Source of the DNA: Spirodela intermedia
Taxonomy: Eukaryota; Streptophyta; Magnoliopsida; Alismatales; Araceae
Assembly: GCA_902729315.2 (NCBI GenBank)
Contig: LR746270.1
Coordinates: 8,034,721 to 8,098,720, forward strand
Direction: 5' to 3'
DNA length: 64,000 nt
How positions within the stretch are numbered: the first letter of the stretch is position 1; every line of letters begins with the position of its first letter. The notes beneath the pieces were generated by a model. The model was not told the DNA's origin. It saw only the letters and a program-made list of their open reading frames with translations, and did not search any database. The position numbers and the translations under genes were made by a program. Below, piece after piece: positions 34,204 to 46,800 of the stretch.

Positions 34204-37200
34204 CTACTTCTTCCACTGCTTCACCTCCTTGATTATACCCTCAGAGAGTGCGTCCACATCGTAGTTCTTGCCGAAGAACTTGGTGAACTCCATCTTCGGG
34301 TTCATCAAGTACCTGCAAGCCAGAACCATCAAGTCAACGGCCACCTCATTGGAAGATCACACATTATACAGCACAAAAGTCAACCCACCGGAGCAGATGA
34401 CAACGGAAATCTGTTTTCTGGATCATAGAGTCCAAGCATTTTTATAACGTTTCAAATTTAAAAAAAAAACCCTAAAAACCAGTGCATCATCAAAAAAAAA
34501 AAAAAAAAAAAAGGTGAACGCAAATTCTATATGGAAGAAAACTATCAAACAGCGTGATGCAACGCGTACATGACGATGGAGTGATCAACAAGATAGTCAG
34601 AGCCCTCTTCTTCTGTCTTCATATAGTAAACCCGGTAGGCGCGAGCTGCTTCCCGCACAGCCTCGTTAGTTCCCGTTAAGCCAATTAAATTTGGGTGGAA
34701 TTCTGCAAGGGAAGAAGGAACAAGATTATATAAAAGAATTTTCTTCCATATATGGAACTATTCTTAAGCATTTCTGCCGCATATGATTCCATCTACGTTG
34801 ACTTCTGGGCATCATCTTGTCAATGGGTGCGTTCAGCCCGCAAACAACTAACCATCAGCTCTGAGACCATGTCAACGTTACTGAGCCATCCAACCCACAC
34901 ATCATGGCTACGCAGGTTTTCTCTTTCTGTAGCACTCCAACATGGGACCATGCTTATTGACATCAAGAACACATAATTCCACCATTTAAAAGGGACGAGT
35001 TCTTTGCTGGCAGGAACCATCATGCGAGAACAACACCTCATTAACACCATGCGGTCGCAATATCTTTCGGGCGTGACCGTGGGTAGAATATTCAGCATAT
35101 CGAGGGTTCAAGTCTGAAGAAATGAAGAAACTGAAGTGGGAAGGTGTTACCTTTGACGTAGTCGTTGATTTGTTCAACAGTGTCCCTCTCAGGGTCAACG
35201 GAGATGAAAATAGGAACGATCTCTATGCCTGCAACTGATTCTGCAAGAGGGTTTTTACGACGAAAGGCTTCAGCGACAATCCTACATTTTTTTAATACAG
35301 AGAAAAAAAAAAAAAAAAAAAACTGAAACACAGAACTAGATGAGATCGTAGGAAGGATAATGATAAGGAAGGAGATATAAAAGTAGCACTACCCGGTTAT
35401 CTAAACAATGAAACGGACATGAAAATCACTGCCATGGCCAGTTATCATGAGAGAGCATAGAAGAAATCTGAATCTGAGATGGTGTGAAAGAGAAGTGAAG
35501 AGGGGAACCTACTAATTTTGTCAACAGCAGCAGCTAACTTCTGAAGTTCATCTGGACAAATATCTGGGCAGTGAGTAAAGCCAAAGTATATTAGAGTCCA
35601 CTTGCCAACAAAGTCCTTCTCTGTAACAGGCTTCCCATCGTGATCGATGAGCTTGAACGGGCCGCCAATAGCAGCCATTCCCACAGAAGGTCCTGGCTTG
35701 GTTGCGGTAGACGACACCTTTAATTCTACAGCATAAATCATGTTATATTTGGAAGTAATGAAGATAAAAAAGATTACGATAAGGAGGCTGATACTCAATG
35801 AGGAGAGAATTTATCTGACTTCACATTAATTTTTCTTGAGGAAATTCATACATTGGTAGTCCAGAATAGGCTGTATTTCATGCATTAACCAAGATCTCCG
35901 ATTCGGTAGCTATTAGGAAAACAACATAAGTTGAACTTGGTTCAAGAAATTTAAAAAAAAAATGTTCACACAAGTGTAACAAGTGATAGAAAGTAATCGG
36001 GTTTTATGAAAAATAAGAAAATAAGAACTGAGAAATGTAGGAAAATATTTATTAACTTAAATAAATAAATTTGATGCAAATAACAGGCAGAAGTTTCCGT
36101 CTTCCCATTCAACAGCTATCACAAACCTTCAATGTGCCGTTTCTTCTCTTTGTCATAGTAAACGATGATACCTCCTCCGGTCAAAATAAGCAAAAGAAGA
36201 CTGAGCCATGACACAGGCTGAAGACTCAATGCAGAGGAATAAACAATATAAGTTACCAAGGGCAAGGGGAAATAACAAGGGTACCAAGAATAGAAAAAAC
36301 AAATTATGCAAGTATTACAAGAAAAAAATATATAAATTGTAAAGGAACCAATAGACTGACTAGAGACACTTGAGACGTAATTTTATCTCCATGCCCCTTC
36401 TTCTGCTATGACCAGCGGGATTATCAAGGCAAACGTTGCACAGAAGATGGTGGCATGGCACACTATTCACTGAAAGGTAACTTCAGGACTTTAGCTAAAG
36501 AAGAGAGTCAAAGAACACACAGCACCCCGCCTTCCTCGTTTTTTCTCTGTGTAGCTTCTGCTTGCCTCCCTCTTTGAAAAAGAAGAGAGGCGATGGAGGG
36601 AGGAGGGCTATTCATAACAGGAGAGAATGGAGAGATATATTCCCAGGGGATACATTGGCCAAATCGTAAACTAGGAGAGAATGGAGGCTGTTACCGGGTA
36701 TGGGTTTTGTATGGGGCATCCGAAGACGACTAAGACAGTCATTTGTTGAAATGGAACAGAGGTTTTAGAAGTAAGAGAAAACTGAAGTGGTTAGTGTAGA
36801 CACTTCCGACAGCACTTTCCAGCCAACTGGCTTTGGAGGATTGATGGTTGAGATTCAAGTGGACTAAATAGTGTCATCTGTCTATCCCTGGATAAAGCTC
36901 GTCGACAGGGGGTGGTACTACCACAGTATGGATTGGTTTATTCAAGCCCTATCCTTGTAACATCTTCATTTTTTAATTATTAGGAAAGAAAGACCAAATT
37001 TGTTGAAGAAGACGGTAGGTACCATGGGTGAAGACCTAAGTCACCTGTTCTTGAAGTTTCTAGGGTCAAGAGCTAAATCCAAACTGAATCACATGCGTTA
37101 TCTGAAGACCACTTCATAGGCAACTGTCAGCTTTTATTTTGTTCTTCCCAGGACAGTTCCCTTTATGTAAATTGTCTTCAGTATCAGGTAGCCTGATGGA

Positions 37201-38459
37201 TTAGGTAAGTAGTGGCTAAGATTGGGTTTCAGCCTATGAGAGAAGTGGAAAGGCGATTGATGTGCTTGATTTTCCGGTTTCAGCCCACGGACACCCCAAC
37301 AAGTCCGCAATTGGTGGCATCACGAGACATGATCCCTTCAATTCAGCTTCTGAGTTCCCCGCTCAATAATAATGAATTCCATTTCCTTGCATTTAAAAAG
37401 CGTTTTTTATGGCTCTTAAGGAATCTTGGATATTTATTAAATAGTTGGACACATTCATTTCACATGATGAGAGAATCAATAAATGAACGGATGACAAAAC
37501 CATTCCATGAACCCAGTGAAGAACACACCAGGGAACATTCAAGAAGAGATGAGAACACATTAGCGGATGGGCTGAAGCAAAATATAGTAAGAACAGAGCA
37601 GCAGTTACCCCTCCCCTAACAGGCTTTCCAGCAGGGCCACTCTGATTTGATCCTTCGTCCCCCCCTTGCTTAGAAGCAACATCTGCCGCTTTGTTAAGCA
37701 CAGCTGGTTCACCGTCTACTGTGCTGGAAGCTAGATGCCTAAAAAAAGGTTTTTGAGTCCAGGAAGGAAATGATGAGAGGGAAGCCTGCAAGAAGAAAAA
37801 AAAAAGCAAAAATACTCAAGAGAGAGGCTCAAATGACAAATCAATGCAAATTAATCTAGGATGAATCGCCCATTGAATGTGCAAAAGCTTCATGGATCAA
37901 AGGAATTCTAGAAGTAAGTGGAACACTTCCAACTGAAAAAATCCAGGACGCTCCAAGTTTACACCAAGATCAAGAATAAAAAATGAAGTAAGAAAAATAC
38001 TGATGGTGGTAAATACACAAAGGCCAAGTGTGTACTAAAGTTATCGATTCCACAAACACTGCAACAGTATACTCTTCCATGGGCAACACGATTCATAGAT
38101 GCCACGAGGTCACTTTTGTCAGCAACTAAGTTCCAATGAATAGTGAAGCCATTTCTAGAAAACTTGAAAGCCATACAATTGTTTCAAGGACGTTTCAAAT
38201 GTTCAAAAGGATGATCGGTACCATTATTTGGTCATGGTCTCTTCAAAAACCAAGAAGCTAAGAAATATGTTAGCAATTAAGGTAATAACTAGTTACTGTA
38301 CAATTAGAATACAAGTAAAAGGCTAGGCAAGGGAAAGAACACCTTAGATGGTAACTGAAGCAAAAGAATGAGCAAGAATGGCAAGACACCTACATGGGAA
38401 TATCTGCCTCGGAAACTAGGCCCAAGAAGGCCTTGAAGGCCACTTAAGAGTTTGTTCAT
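34204..38459 (-). CDS. HCC1: SCO1-type copper chaperone of cytochrome c oxidase
   Basis: Inner-membrane mitochondrial protein that delivers copper to the CuA site of COX2. Minus-strand coding exons: 38394-38459 (exon runs to about 38514), 37609-37785, 36127-36217, 35513-35725, 35151-35240, 34570-34702, 34204-34312; 292 aa. The N-terminus (MNKLLSGLQGLLGPSFRGRY...) is basic and acid-poor, a mitochondrial presequence. One transmembrane segment is VSWLSLLLLILTGGGIIVYY. The thioredoxin-like domain carries the copper ligands C-x3-C in FGFTHCPDICPDE and the distal His in YLVDHSIVMYLMNPK, plus FISVDPERDTVEQINDYVK. Residue choice at the exon 4/5 junction (35513 to 35240) was settled by family fit: it yields DKIKSVAGIEIVPIF, whereas the alternative junction inserts extra residues. 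The start could lie in a further upstream exon, since the frame is open at the 38514 splice site. A GC-rich block at 39230-39550 may be a non-coding first exon. Confidence 0.93.
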
Positions 38460-38514
38460 CCCTTCTGAAAGCCTGGTAAAGAAGCTCCTTGCAAGCAACT
38501 CTGTAAAGCTTGAA

Positions 38515-40801
38515 CTACAAAAAAAATTACACATCATCATGATCAAATGCAAGGAATTCGAGGACATATTATCACTTTATCGGTCATGCATACAATTTCT
38601 TTCACCCCTCATTTCATTAATAATCATTATCATTATCATTGTCGGAAAAGGAAGCAGGCTGATAGGGAGGTTATGGTCCTGACAACTGCAAGACTGTAAA
38701 AAAGAGGATGACATGGGTGGGGCATCATTTGCCAAATTGTCTGGCTAATACATCTAGGAGCTAAACGTACAACACTCCTTGAACGCTATAAATAAAAAGG
38801 AAAAAAACAAAGAAATCCTCCAAAAATCATAAGATCTTATGGGGATCAGCTGATTCTGATCTGCTTCAGGCCTTTTAAGGAAAAGGGTTACTGAGGACTG
38901 CCAGAAGCCCATTGTTAACTTTTGATCTTCAGTTTTCTTTCCTCCCCCTAAAATTGGGCATATTCATTGCATTTGAGAAACGAAAAGGGAATGTGTATTG
39001 TCTTTGCAATATCCTCACAAAAAGTTCCTCATAACACAACCACATTCTACACCTAGGTGATGATTTGTATACTCCTACTGTAGTGGCCTAACGCACCCAG
39101 AATCATATACTCCCGTCCTTCTCCCCTACGAAAGCTTCTCACACATTTTAGCACACGCTTCAATGTCCAGAAATAGAAAGGAGGGGAGGAAGCTGTCGTC
39201 AGCCAACTTGCTGTGAGGAAAAGTCCTCACGCTTGTGACTCTGGACGCCGCCCGATACTTGTCGCTGATTCTGGCGCCGTCACCCAAGGAGGGTGAAGGG
39301 GAGGAAGACGACTCAGATCAAGAGACGCCGCTCCTCACTCGAAGCTCGCGGTCCGGAGGAAGAGAAGTAGACGGGACGTCCTTCGGGAGAGGGGACCGTC
39401 GCCGCCCTCCGCCACCGTTTTCGCCTAGCCAGACGAAACGGAAGGGAGGCCAGCGCTTTCAGGCCGACACCTCCATCCGTCGACCGAAGCAGCTGGAAGA
39501 AATGAGAAGAAAGAATCGACAGCGGTGAGAAAGACGGATGGACGCACACAAGTGCAGGAAACCTGCACGAGTAGGAAGAAGAACGGCCCCAACTTCGAGC
39601 TTAACCAATTCCCCCCATCTCGCCCTTCTCAGCCCATTCCAGAAATAATTCCCACAGGTTGAAAACTGACGAATTTTTGGATCAAATGAACAAGAATACA
39701 CAGTGGTGGTCAGATTTCCCTACCGTGGTGGGCTTTGTGTTTAGTAAATAAGCTGATTAATTAAACGGGATTCATCTCTTTTGACCTGATTAATTAAAAA
39801 TGGTCCTATCCGCTTAATGTGGGCATCATGTAAACTATCTTGTCAAAAATTAAAGTACAAAAGTTGAGAGTAGTACCTTAACTTTGTCAAAATATTGTCT
39901 CTTTTCTAAGTTTCAGTTTTTATGGGATTGTTACGAAATTTTTGATCAAATGATAAACAAATATTTCGCTCAGGATTTATTTTTTTAAAGTTCTGTGTTA
40001 TTCAGGGCTTAAATGAAATTTTCTTCATAAATAAATCTTGTGTGAGCCTTTTTTTGAAGTTTTGGGCTTATTATGGGCCCTAGAGGAAATTTTTGGGCAA
40101 ATGTTGAATAAATATGCTTTCTGAGCCATTTTTTATGTTTCTGTTAATGAAAATTTTGTCAAAACCTAAAAAATTAATTTTTGAGTCTGTTTTGGAAGTT
40201 TCAGGTTTTTATGAGACTCTAAGGAAATGTTTGGTCAAATGATGAATACATATTTGGGCGAGGATTTTTTAAAAGTTTTCTGTGTTATTCAGGGTTAAAT
40301 GATTTTTTTTCTGTCAAAATCGAAAATAAACATTGCGTGAGCCTTTTTTTGAAGTTTTGGGCTTATTATGGGCCCTGTAGGAAAATTTTGGGTAAATGTT
40401 GAATAAATATGCTTTCTGAGCCTAAAGTCAGGACCTTAATGAAAATTTTGGCCGAAACCTAAATAAATATGTTTATGTGTCTTTTTGGATGTTCTTAGCT
40501 TTGTTATGGGATCCAAGGAAAATTTTGTTTGAATCCGGCGCTGCGGCGAAGGTGGAAATTTATAGATCAAAGGGTAAAACTTTAATTACTCCATAAATTT
40601 CGCCGGTACGGGGCAATTTAGGGGCAAACTCAGCAGAAATAAAGGGCTCTCAAAGACCCAAAGCTTGACTGACTTCAGCATCCTCTTTTCCAAAGTTACC
40701 AAACGCTAAGCGCAGCGGCGCCCATGAAATGATCGAATCGGCCAAAAATCTTCCTTTCCTTTCTTTTTTTTCTTTTTATTCTTTATTATTTTTATGGCAA
40801 A
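38515..40801. other. Intergenic region upstream of SCO1 and downstream of ValRS
   Basis: Between the SCO1 exon and 39200 nothing coding is visible. At 39230-39550 a GC-rich block has open frames on both strands but no ATG-initiated frame linking to SCO1; it is probably a 5' UTR exon or CpG-rich promoter of SCO1. The tandem array lies at 39905-40545, then the 3' flank of ValRS up to its stop at 40802. Confidence 0.5.
39905..40545. repeat. Satellite-like tandem array between SCO1 and ValRS
   Basis: A module around GGGCTTATTATGGGCCC with flanking GAAGTTTTG and GGAAATTTT...CAAATG.TGAATAAATATG occurs at 40064 and, nearly identical, at 40359 (295 bp apart). More diverged versions (TTTTTATGGGATT, TTTTTATGAGACT, TTTGTTATGGGATCC) lie near 39915, 40205 and 40497. 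Five units alternate between two sequence types, so the basic period is about 147 bp with a two-unit higher-order repeat of 295 bp. No coding potential is seen. The array is intergenic. Confidence 0.75.
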
Positions 40802-43800
40802 TCATCTCTCCCTTGATCTGGAAGGAGGAGCTAATTTTGATTCCGCTTCGTCTATGATCTCGAGTTCTTGGAGGAGCTTGCTGAGTCTGGAGACGTCGTC
40901 GTCCCGAATCTGCTGCCTGGCCTTCTCCTTGTAACCCGAGCTATTCATCTTCTGCACGAGGGCGCCGTGCTGTCTGCAAGAAAACCAACGAGTAGACAAC
41001 AACAGTGATAGTCGCGCAACGAGAACACAACAAACACCCCCAGAGAACACTCGTCGTAAGCAACTAACTATGGAGCACTCGTCAGTGCTCTCACATAAGA
41101 AAACACAAGAGAACCCACTTACCTGTGCACTTCTTCCCTCCTCCTCCTCAGCTTCTCGCGCTCAGCCTCCACATCAATCGTCACCTGAAGCTGGAGGTAC
41201 ACCGACAGCTCCTCGTCTACAATGTCTACCACGCACCCTGATGGGGGCGGCGCGTCGGACTTTCTTAAGACCTGTGCAAGGAGATTTTACCGCACCAGGA
41301 TCATCACAACAGGCCCCCCCCCCAAGAGATGAACAAGGAACAATTTAAGTAATATTATCAACAACAAAAATCTCGATGTGGGAGATATAAGATAAACTAC
41401 CACAACCCTTCAGATCACGTCATTGCATCATTCACGGTAGTCAACACAAAAAAAAAAAAAAAAAAAGGAACGCGGACTGACGGACGGACGGACGGACGGA
41501 CAATCAGACGCCCAATTCCTCACCTCAAGGTAGGAGACGTGAATTGAAAAAAAAATAATGACTCTTATATGGCAACCAATCATCAAGGCGAAAAAAATAC
41601 CACCAACATTCCCTTTTCTAAGTAGAAGAAATTCGATCCGGGTTCTATTCAGAGGAGGGCCTGCAAGTACCTTCAGTGACGATAAGTTGGCAAGAGTAGA
41701 GATCTCAAGTTCATAGGTTCCAATGATATTTGCAACCTCGTCGTTCGCACAGAGTGCAAATGCAGGTCGCCTGTAAATTTTAAAACATGAACAAAAAGAA
41801 ATAAAATTATATCACCATCAAGGCATAGATAAGACCCCACTTGGCAAATTTCTATACCTCTCGTTCTTATCACTCAGAGAGCGGAGGGATCGCAGAGATC
41901 TGACTGCCGATTCCACAACCTTCATGTTGTTTTCAACATCTGTATTCGTCCACGCCTGTGGATGATTGTCAAGTAAACACAAAAAAATCAACATCAGGAT
42001 ATTAAATTCGCATTCGCAAGTAGATGAGCATTGAAGATTAAATTCGCTTGTTTGATTCACCTCCACAGCAGATGGGTACTCCGATATCATTATTGATTGT
42101 TTCCGCGCAGATGAGTTTGTGGCCTTTTGAGGAAGACGCTGCCACAGTTCTTCAGTAACAAATGGCATAAATGGATGGAGGAGCCGTAACCCATTATCCA
42201 AACAAACCCAGAGAGTATCCCTTGAAGATGCCCTCGAAGACTCAAAATCATTCTCTGAATTGAAGTATGGCTTAATGACTTCAATAAATACATCACAAAG
42301 TTCAGACTGCCACCATGAATACACCGCACTTGCGGCACCCGAGAAATCAGACGCCTCAAAGGAGGATACGGTCTTTGATATGGCCTTGTTCAAAACAGAC
42401 AGGATCCACTTGCAAGCGAAGGGCATGGAATCAAGAGCGATTTGCTCAGGAGGAACATAATCATCTCCCAGTTTAATCATAGCGAAACGTATGGCATTCC
42501 ATAGTTTATTGCACCACTGTCGGTATCCCACAACCCTTTGGATATCAAGGTTGATCTTATCAGACTGAAGGAAAGCAAGATAAGGAACTTCAGTGTAAAG
42601 AAATATCTTTAAAGAAAGAAGATAGAATCAACTATCTCAGCTAATGGAGCAGAAGAAACCTGCATAGTATCTGAGATGAGGGCAAACCGGAGCGCGTCCG
42701 CACCACATTCCGGAATCCCAGACGGAAAGTCCTTCACCTGTCCTTGTTTTGCAACAGTTAACTCTCTCGGATCCAGGTTCCCTTCTTCAAGCCTCTTATG
42801 TAGGCCTTCCAAGGATATCCCATTTATTACTTCAAGTGGATCGATAACATTGCCCAGGGACTTGGACATTTTGCGGCCATGTGCATCCCGGATCATAGGA
42901 TGCAAGTACACCTGAAGACATTTGAGATGTTATCATCTTTTTCAGGCATTCTAAGCACTGAAAAAAAAGTCTTAAGCTGGCTGCAAAATATTTCTATTTT
43001 TTTATACAGCACAACAAGATTAAGATCTGTCCTTAGAACCATCAAAAATGGAAACCATTTTGCATAAAAGATAAATCACTGTCAGCGTCCTAGATATGAG
43101 CACAACCTGCGGAAAAGTGAGCTTGGAGACATAATTTTCTCTTGTAACAATCCTTAATAAAGCAAGGAAAGACAAGGCTGATGACAAAGAAAATATTTCA
43201 TCCCTAAATATAGACACCAAGTCTGATTGGTTTCCAGGGAAAAAAACAACTGAATTCAATGAGCATTCTTCATCAAAAAGTCTCAAAGAGAACAGAATTA
43301 CCTTTTTAAAAGGCACATCTCCTCCAAGTTTCATTCCCAGCATCACCATCCGAGCAACCCAAAAGAAGAGAATATCATGCCCGGTCTCAAGAACAGAGGT
43401 GGGATAAAATGTACTGAAATCTTCTGTGTTATCTGGCCAACCAAGCACAGACAATGGGAAAAGACCTGATGAAAACCAGGTGTCTAACACATCTGGATCC
43501 TGAATAATCTTGAAGTTCTTTCCTGAGAACAACTTGTTTGCCTCGAGAAGAGCTTCATCTTCATCTCTTCCAACCACCCAGTGGTCATCATAAGACCCTA
43601 CCTCTTTAAACTTATCATCATCCAGTGTCACATACCAAGCAGGAATTCGGTGACCCCACCAAAGCTGTCTTGAAATGCACCAGTCACGAATGTTTTCAAG
43701 CCACCTGAAAAATTTACAGATAACTAATTACAGATCTTTAAATTTTCCCCTGAAAACCATGTCCTGCGGGCATCAAAGCACCGCAAAGCAAGCTAGAGGA

Positions 43801-46800
43801 AAACTATGCGAACCTTTTCCATTCAAGAGCATATTGCTTTGGGATGATTTCGATCTTCTTATTGTTTTCATTCATGACCGCATCAAGAGCTTCCTTTGCC
43901 AGAGTGTCACACTTGACAAACCATTGTGGCTTCACCATTGGCTCCACGACATCATCACTTCTTGAACAGATGCCTAGATTCATATCGTTCTTCTGATCAC
44001 CCCTGTAAAGCCCCTATGGTTCGAAAGCATAGAAATAAGTAATCCATAAATCAAAAAGACAGAGTGATTGAAGTGCAAAAGACAGGGAATACAGGATATG
44101 ACAAAAGCAAATACAAATATAAACACCAGACATTAGCAGAATACTAAAACTTAAGTCTTGTCTTGGGTATGGCAGAATGTCTAGGTGGCCTTGCAATCTC
44201 GATACGATTTACAGCATAAATATACAAAAAGGGATAATAAACAACAAATTTCTTTCATAAGTTTCCCTTTTATGGACGAAGAGCTTCTTTATCAACTGTC
44301 GGGAACAGTTGGCGAATGGAAATAGTAAACGCATGCTACATTTCATCTACCTTGAGCTTCAAGGCCTCAGTTATGGCTTTACGAGCTTCAAAACGTGGCA
44401 TCCCTTCAAATTCCTTCCCACCATTGCTATTTATCTTCCCATCGTCAGTGAATATGTTAATAAATTTAAGGTTATGGCGCGTTCCAACATCAAAATCGTT
44501 GGGGTCATGAGCTGGCGTAATCTGGAAGTAAGAAACGACAAATTGAAATTCAGACGAATTTATAACAACTTAAAATAGAATTTTAGCTTCTGCTTCGTCC
44601 TAAATTTCATATCTCAATACCTTAACAGCACCAGTTCCAAAATTGGGATCGACAAGGATTGCATCCAGAACTATGGGGAGTCTCCTGCCATTAAATGGAT
44701 GTACTGCAAACTTTCCATGCAGATGAGTGTACCTTGGATCCTCGGGATGAACAGCTATTGCTGTATCACCGAGCATTGTTTCTATTCTAGTTGTCGCAAC
44801 AACAATCTCACCCAACTCCTCCTCAAGAGGATACGCAAATGATGTCAGAACACCAAATTCAACTGGGTTTGCATACCCAGGAACCTTCAGCAGAGTCCTC
44901 TCCTTGATCTCCTTGTGATCAACCTAATTGAGATAGACAAAATTGTTCAGTGTCTTATTCAGGGCACACTCATTAACAACCCAAGAAACAATTCCCTGGA
45001 CAAAGAGAATAAGAGCACCTCAATATCAGAAATTGCAGTCCGCAATGTGCAATCCCAATTTACAAGCCGATGATCCCTGGAAACAGGCAATAAATTAAGT
45101 TACAAAAAAAAAACGCTCGGAAATTAGGCACCAAAAAATTAACCAAATAGGCCGCCCATAATATTTAGAAAAAGGTGCTTCCAGATACTGTACATCCTTC
45201 TCCCTAACATTTTCAAACCCACCACATCAATCAGAATGTTTAAAGATACATAGTTAGACACATCAAAGATCAAACTATTTTAGAAGACGAGATTACAAAT
45301 AAAAAAGGCTCTCCATTAAGATCAAAGTATATCATCATACGCTTCAACCGTTGATTTTTTTAAAGTCTGTCAACTTGGAAAGGAATTTGGAAAATCCGTT
45401 GAAACCATTATAGATAGGTTATACAATTCTAGAAGAAATAAGCGGATAGGTTCGAAGGCTTCTCCATAGTGACGATTGAAATTCGTTGCCCCTATTTCTT
45501 CCAGTCGTCAGTAGTGAAGTAAACACTGGTCATACTTGAACTGCGCTTCGGGTGATAGTTTCACCAGAGAATGTTGAGTATCCCTGTACCAATTTTACTT
45601 ATGTTACACCAGAGTATTCCTATACCAATTTTACTTATGTTACTCCATCCACCCTTAATGAATATCTCCAAGTTAGTTCATGGTAGCACGAGCTTAATGT
45701 CAGCGACACCTTTTGTTTCCGCACGTACATTGGCATCATGAGACATCTTATAAACCCTCTCATGTCTAAAGTAGGTCTTGTTAGGGAACAGGTACCAACA
45801 TTATACAGTTTACACCAGGCAACTAGCTAGTCAAAAACTTGAATTTCTTCCTAGATTATATACAAACTTGACGATGATAAGATATAAACTATGTTTATGG
45901 GTACGATGATTCACTAAAGCATGAATAAAAAACATGTCATTCGTTATTTAACGACCTTATTGAACCACTGGATAAACCATTGGCTGCCAGGAATGGCTAG
46001 AATGCTTTATGAGAAAAAACATGTAGATATTAGAAAAAACATGCACCGCCATTGTTTGGAATCTATCTTGACTATATTTCTGTTGTTGACTTCTCTTCTA
46101 CAGACTTAAAATCATTCGACTATCTAACATCATGCCACCTCACAAATAAAAATCATGTGTAATAGAGGGTTTAGAATGAAAGAACAGGTAGATACGTTGG
46201 AATCCAAATGCCAGCACACAGAATCAAAATTAACAGTGGAAAAATCCAATTCGATTGTCCAACAATTACCTACTATTTCTATTGCGAATAATTTCCAAAT
46301 TAAAGACAGAAGATTCCATGAACAGACAGACCATTTATAAGACTTCTCTATAGTTTAACAAAGTTTCGGCATAACCATACAAAAATCCGATTCAATTGCA
46401 TTCCAATCACCAATCAAACCTGTATAATAATAATTAAAACAATAAACAAGAAAAAAGTCCCGAGAAGACAGACCTGTATATGAGACCCTCTCTGTACAAT
46501 CTAACAAAAGCCTCTGTCACTGCCTTTGATCTATTCTCATCCATAGTGAAGCACTGATAAGAAAAAAAAGAAAGATAAAAAAACCTAGTTAAAAATATTG
46601 AAAACTCGTTGAATGGAAATTTCCGCTTTCCAACAGAATAATTACTTTCTGATCCTGACCTCACGAGACCAGTCAAGAGAAGCACCAAGACGTCGTTCCT
46701 GATTCAATATTGTACCTCCATACTGCTCCTTCCATTTCCAGACCTGTCCATCAATTAGAGTGTTAGTGCTTACAGAAGAAAAATCGAAACAGCAACACTA

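Noticed and set aside
35080-35115. tRNA-like B-box (GGTTCAAGTC) in a SCO1 intron
   Set aside because: No matching A-box, acceptor stem or cloverleaf could be built around it.
35151-35281. Longer version of the SCO1 exon starting at 35281
   Set aside because: It is in frame with an alternative donor at 35508, but it inserts residues absent from the family. The acceptor at 35242-35241 (CCTCTTGCAG) with the donor GTAGGT at 35512 restores the conserved spacing.
39235-39528. 97-residue plus ORF in a GC-rich block
   Set aside because: No recognisable domain, no linked exons, and antisense frames are equally open. It is better explained as the SCO1 5' UTR or promoter region.
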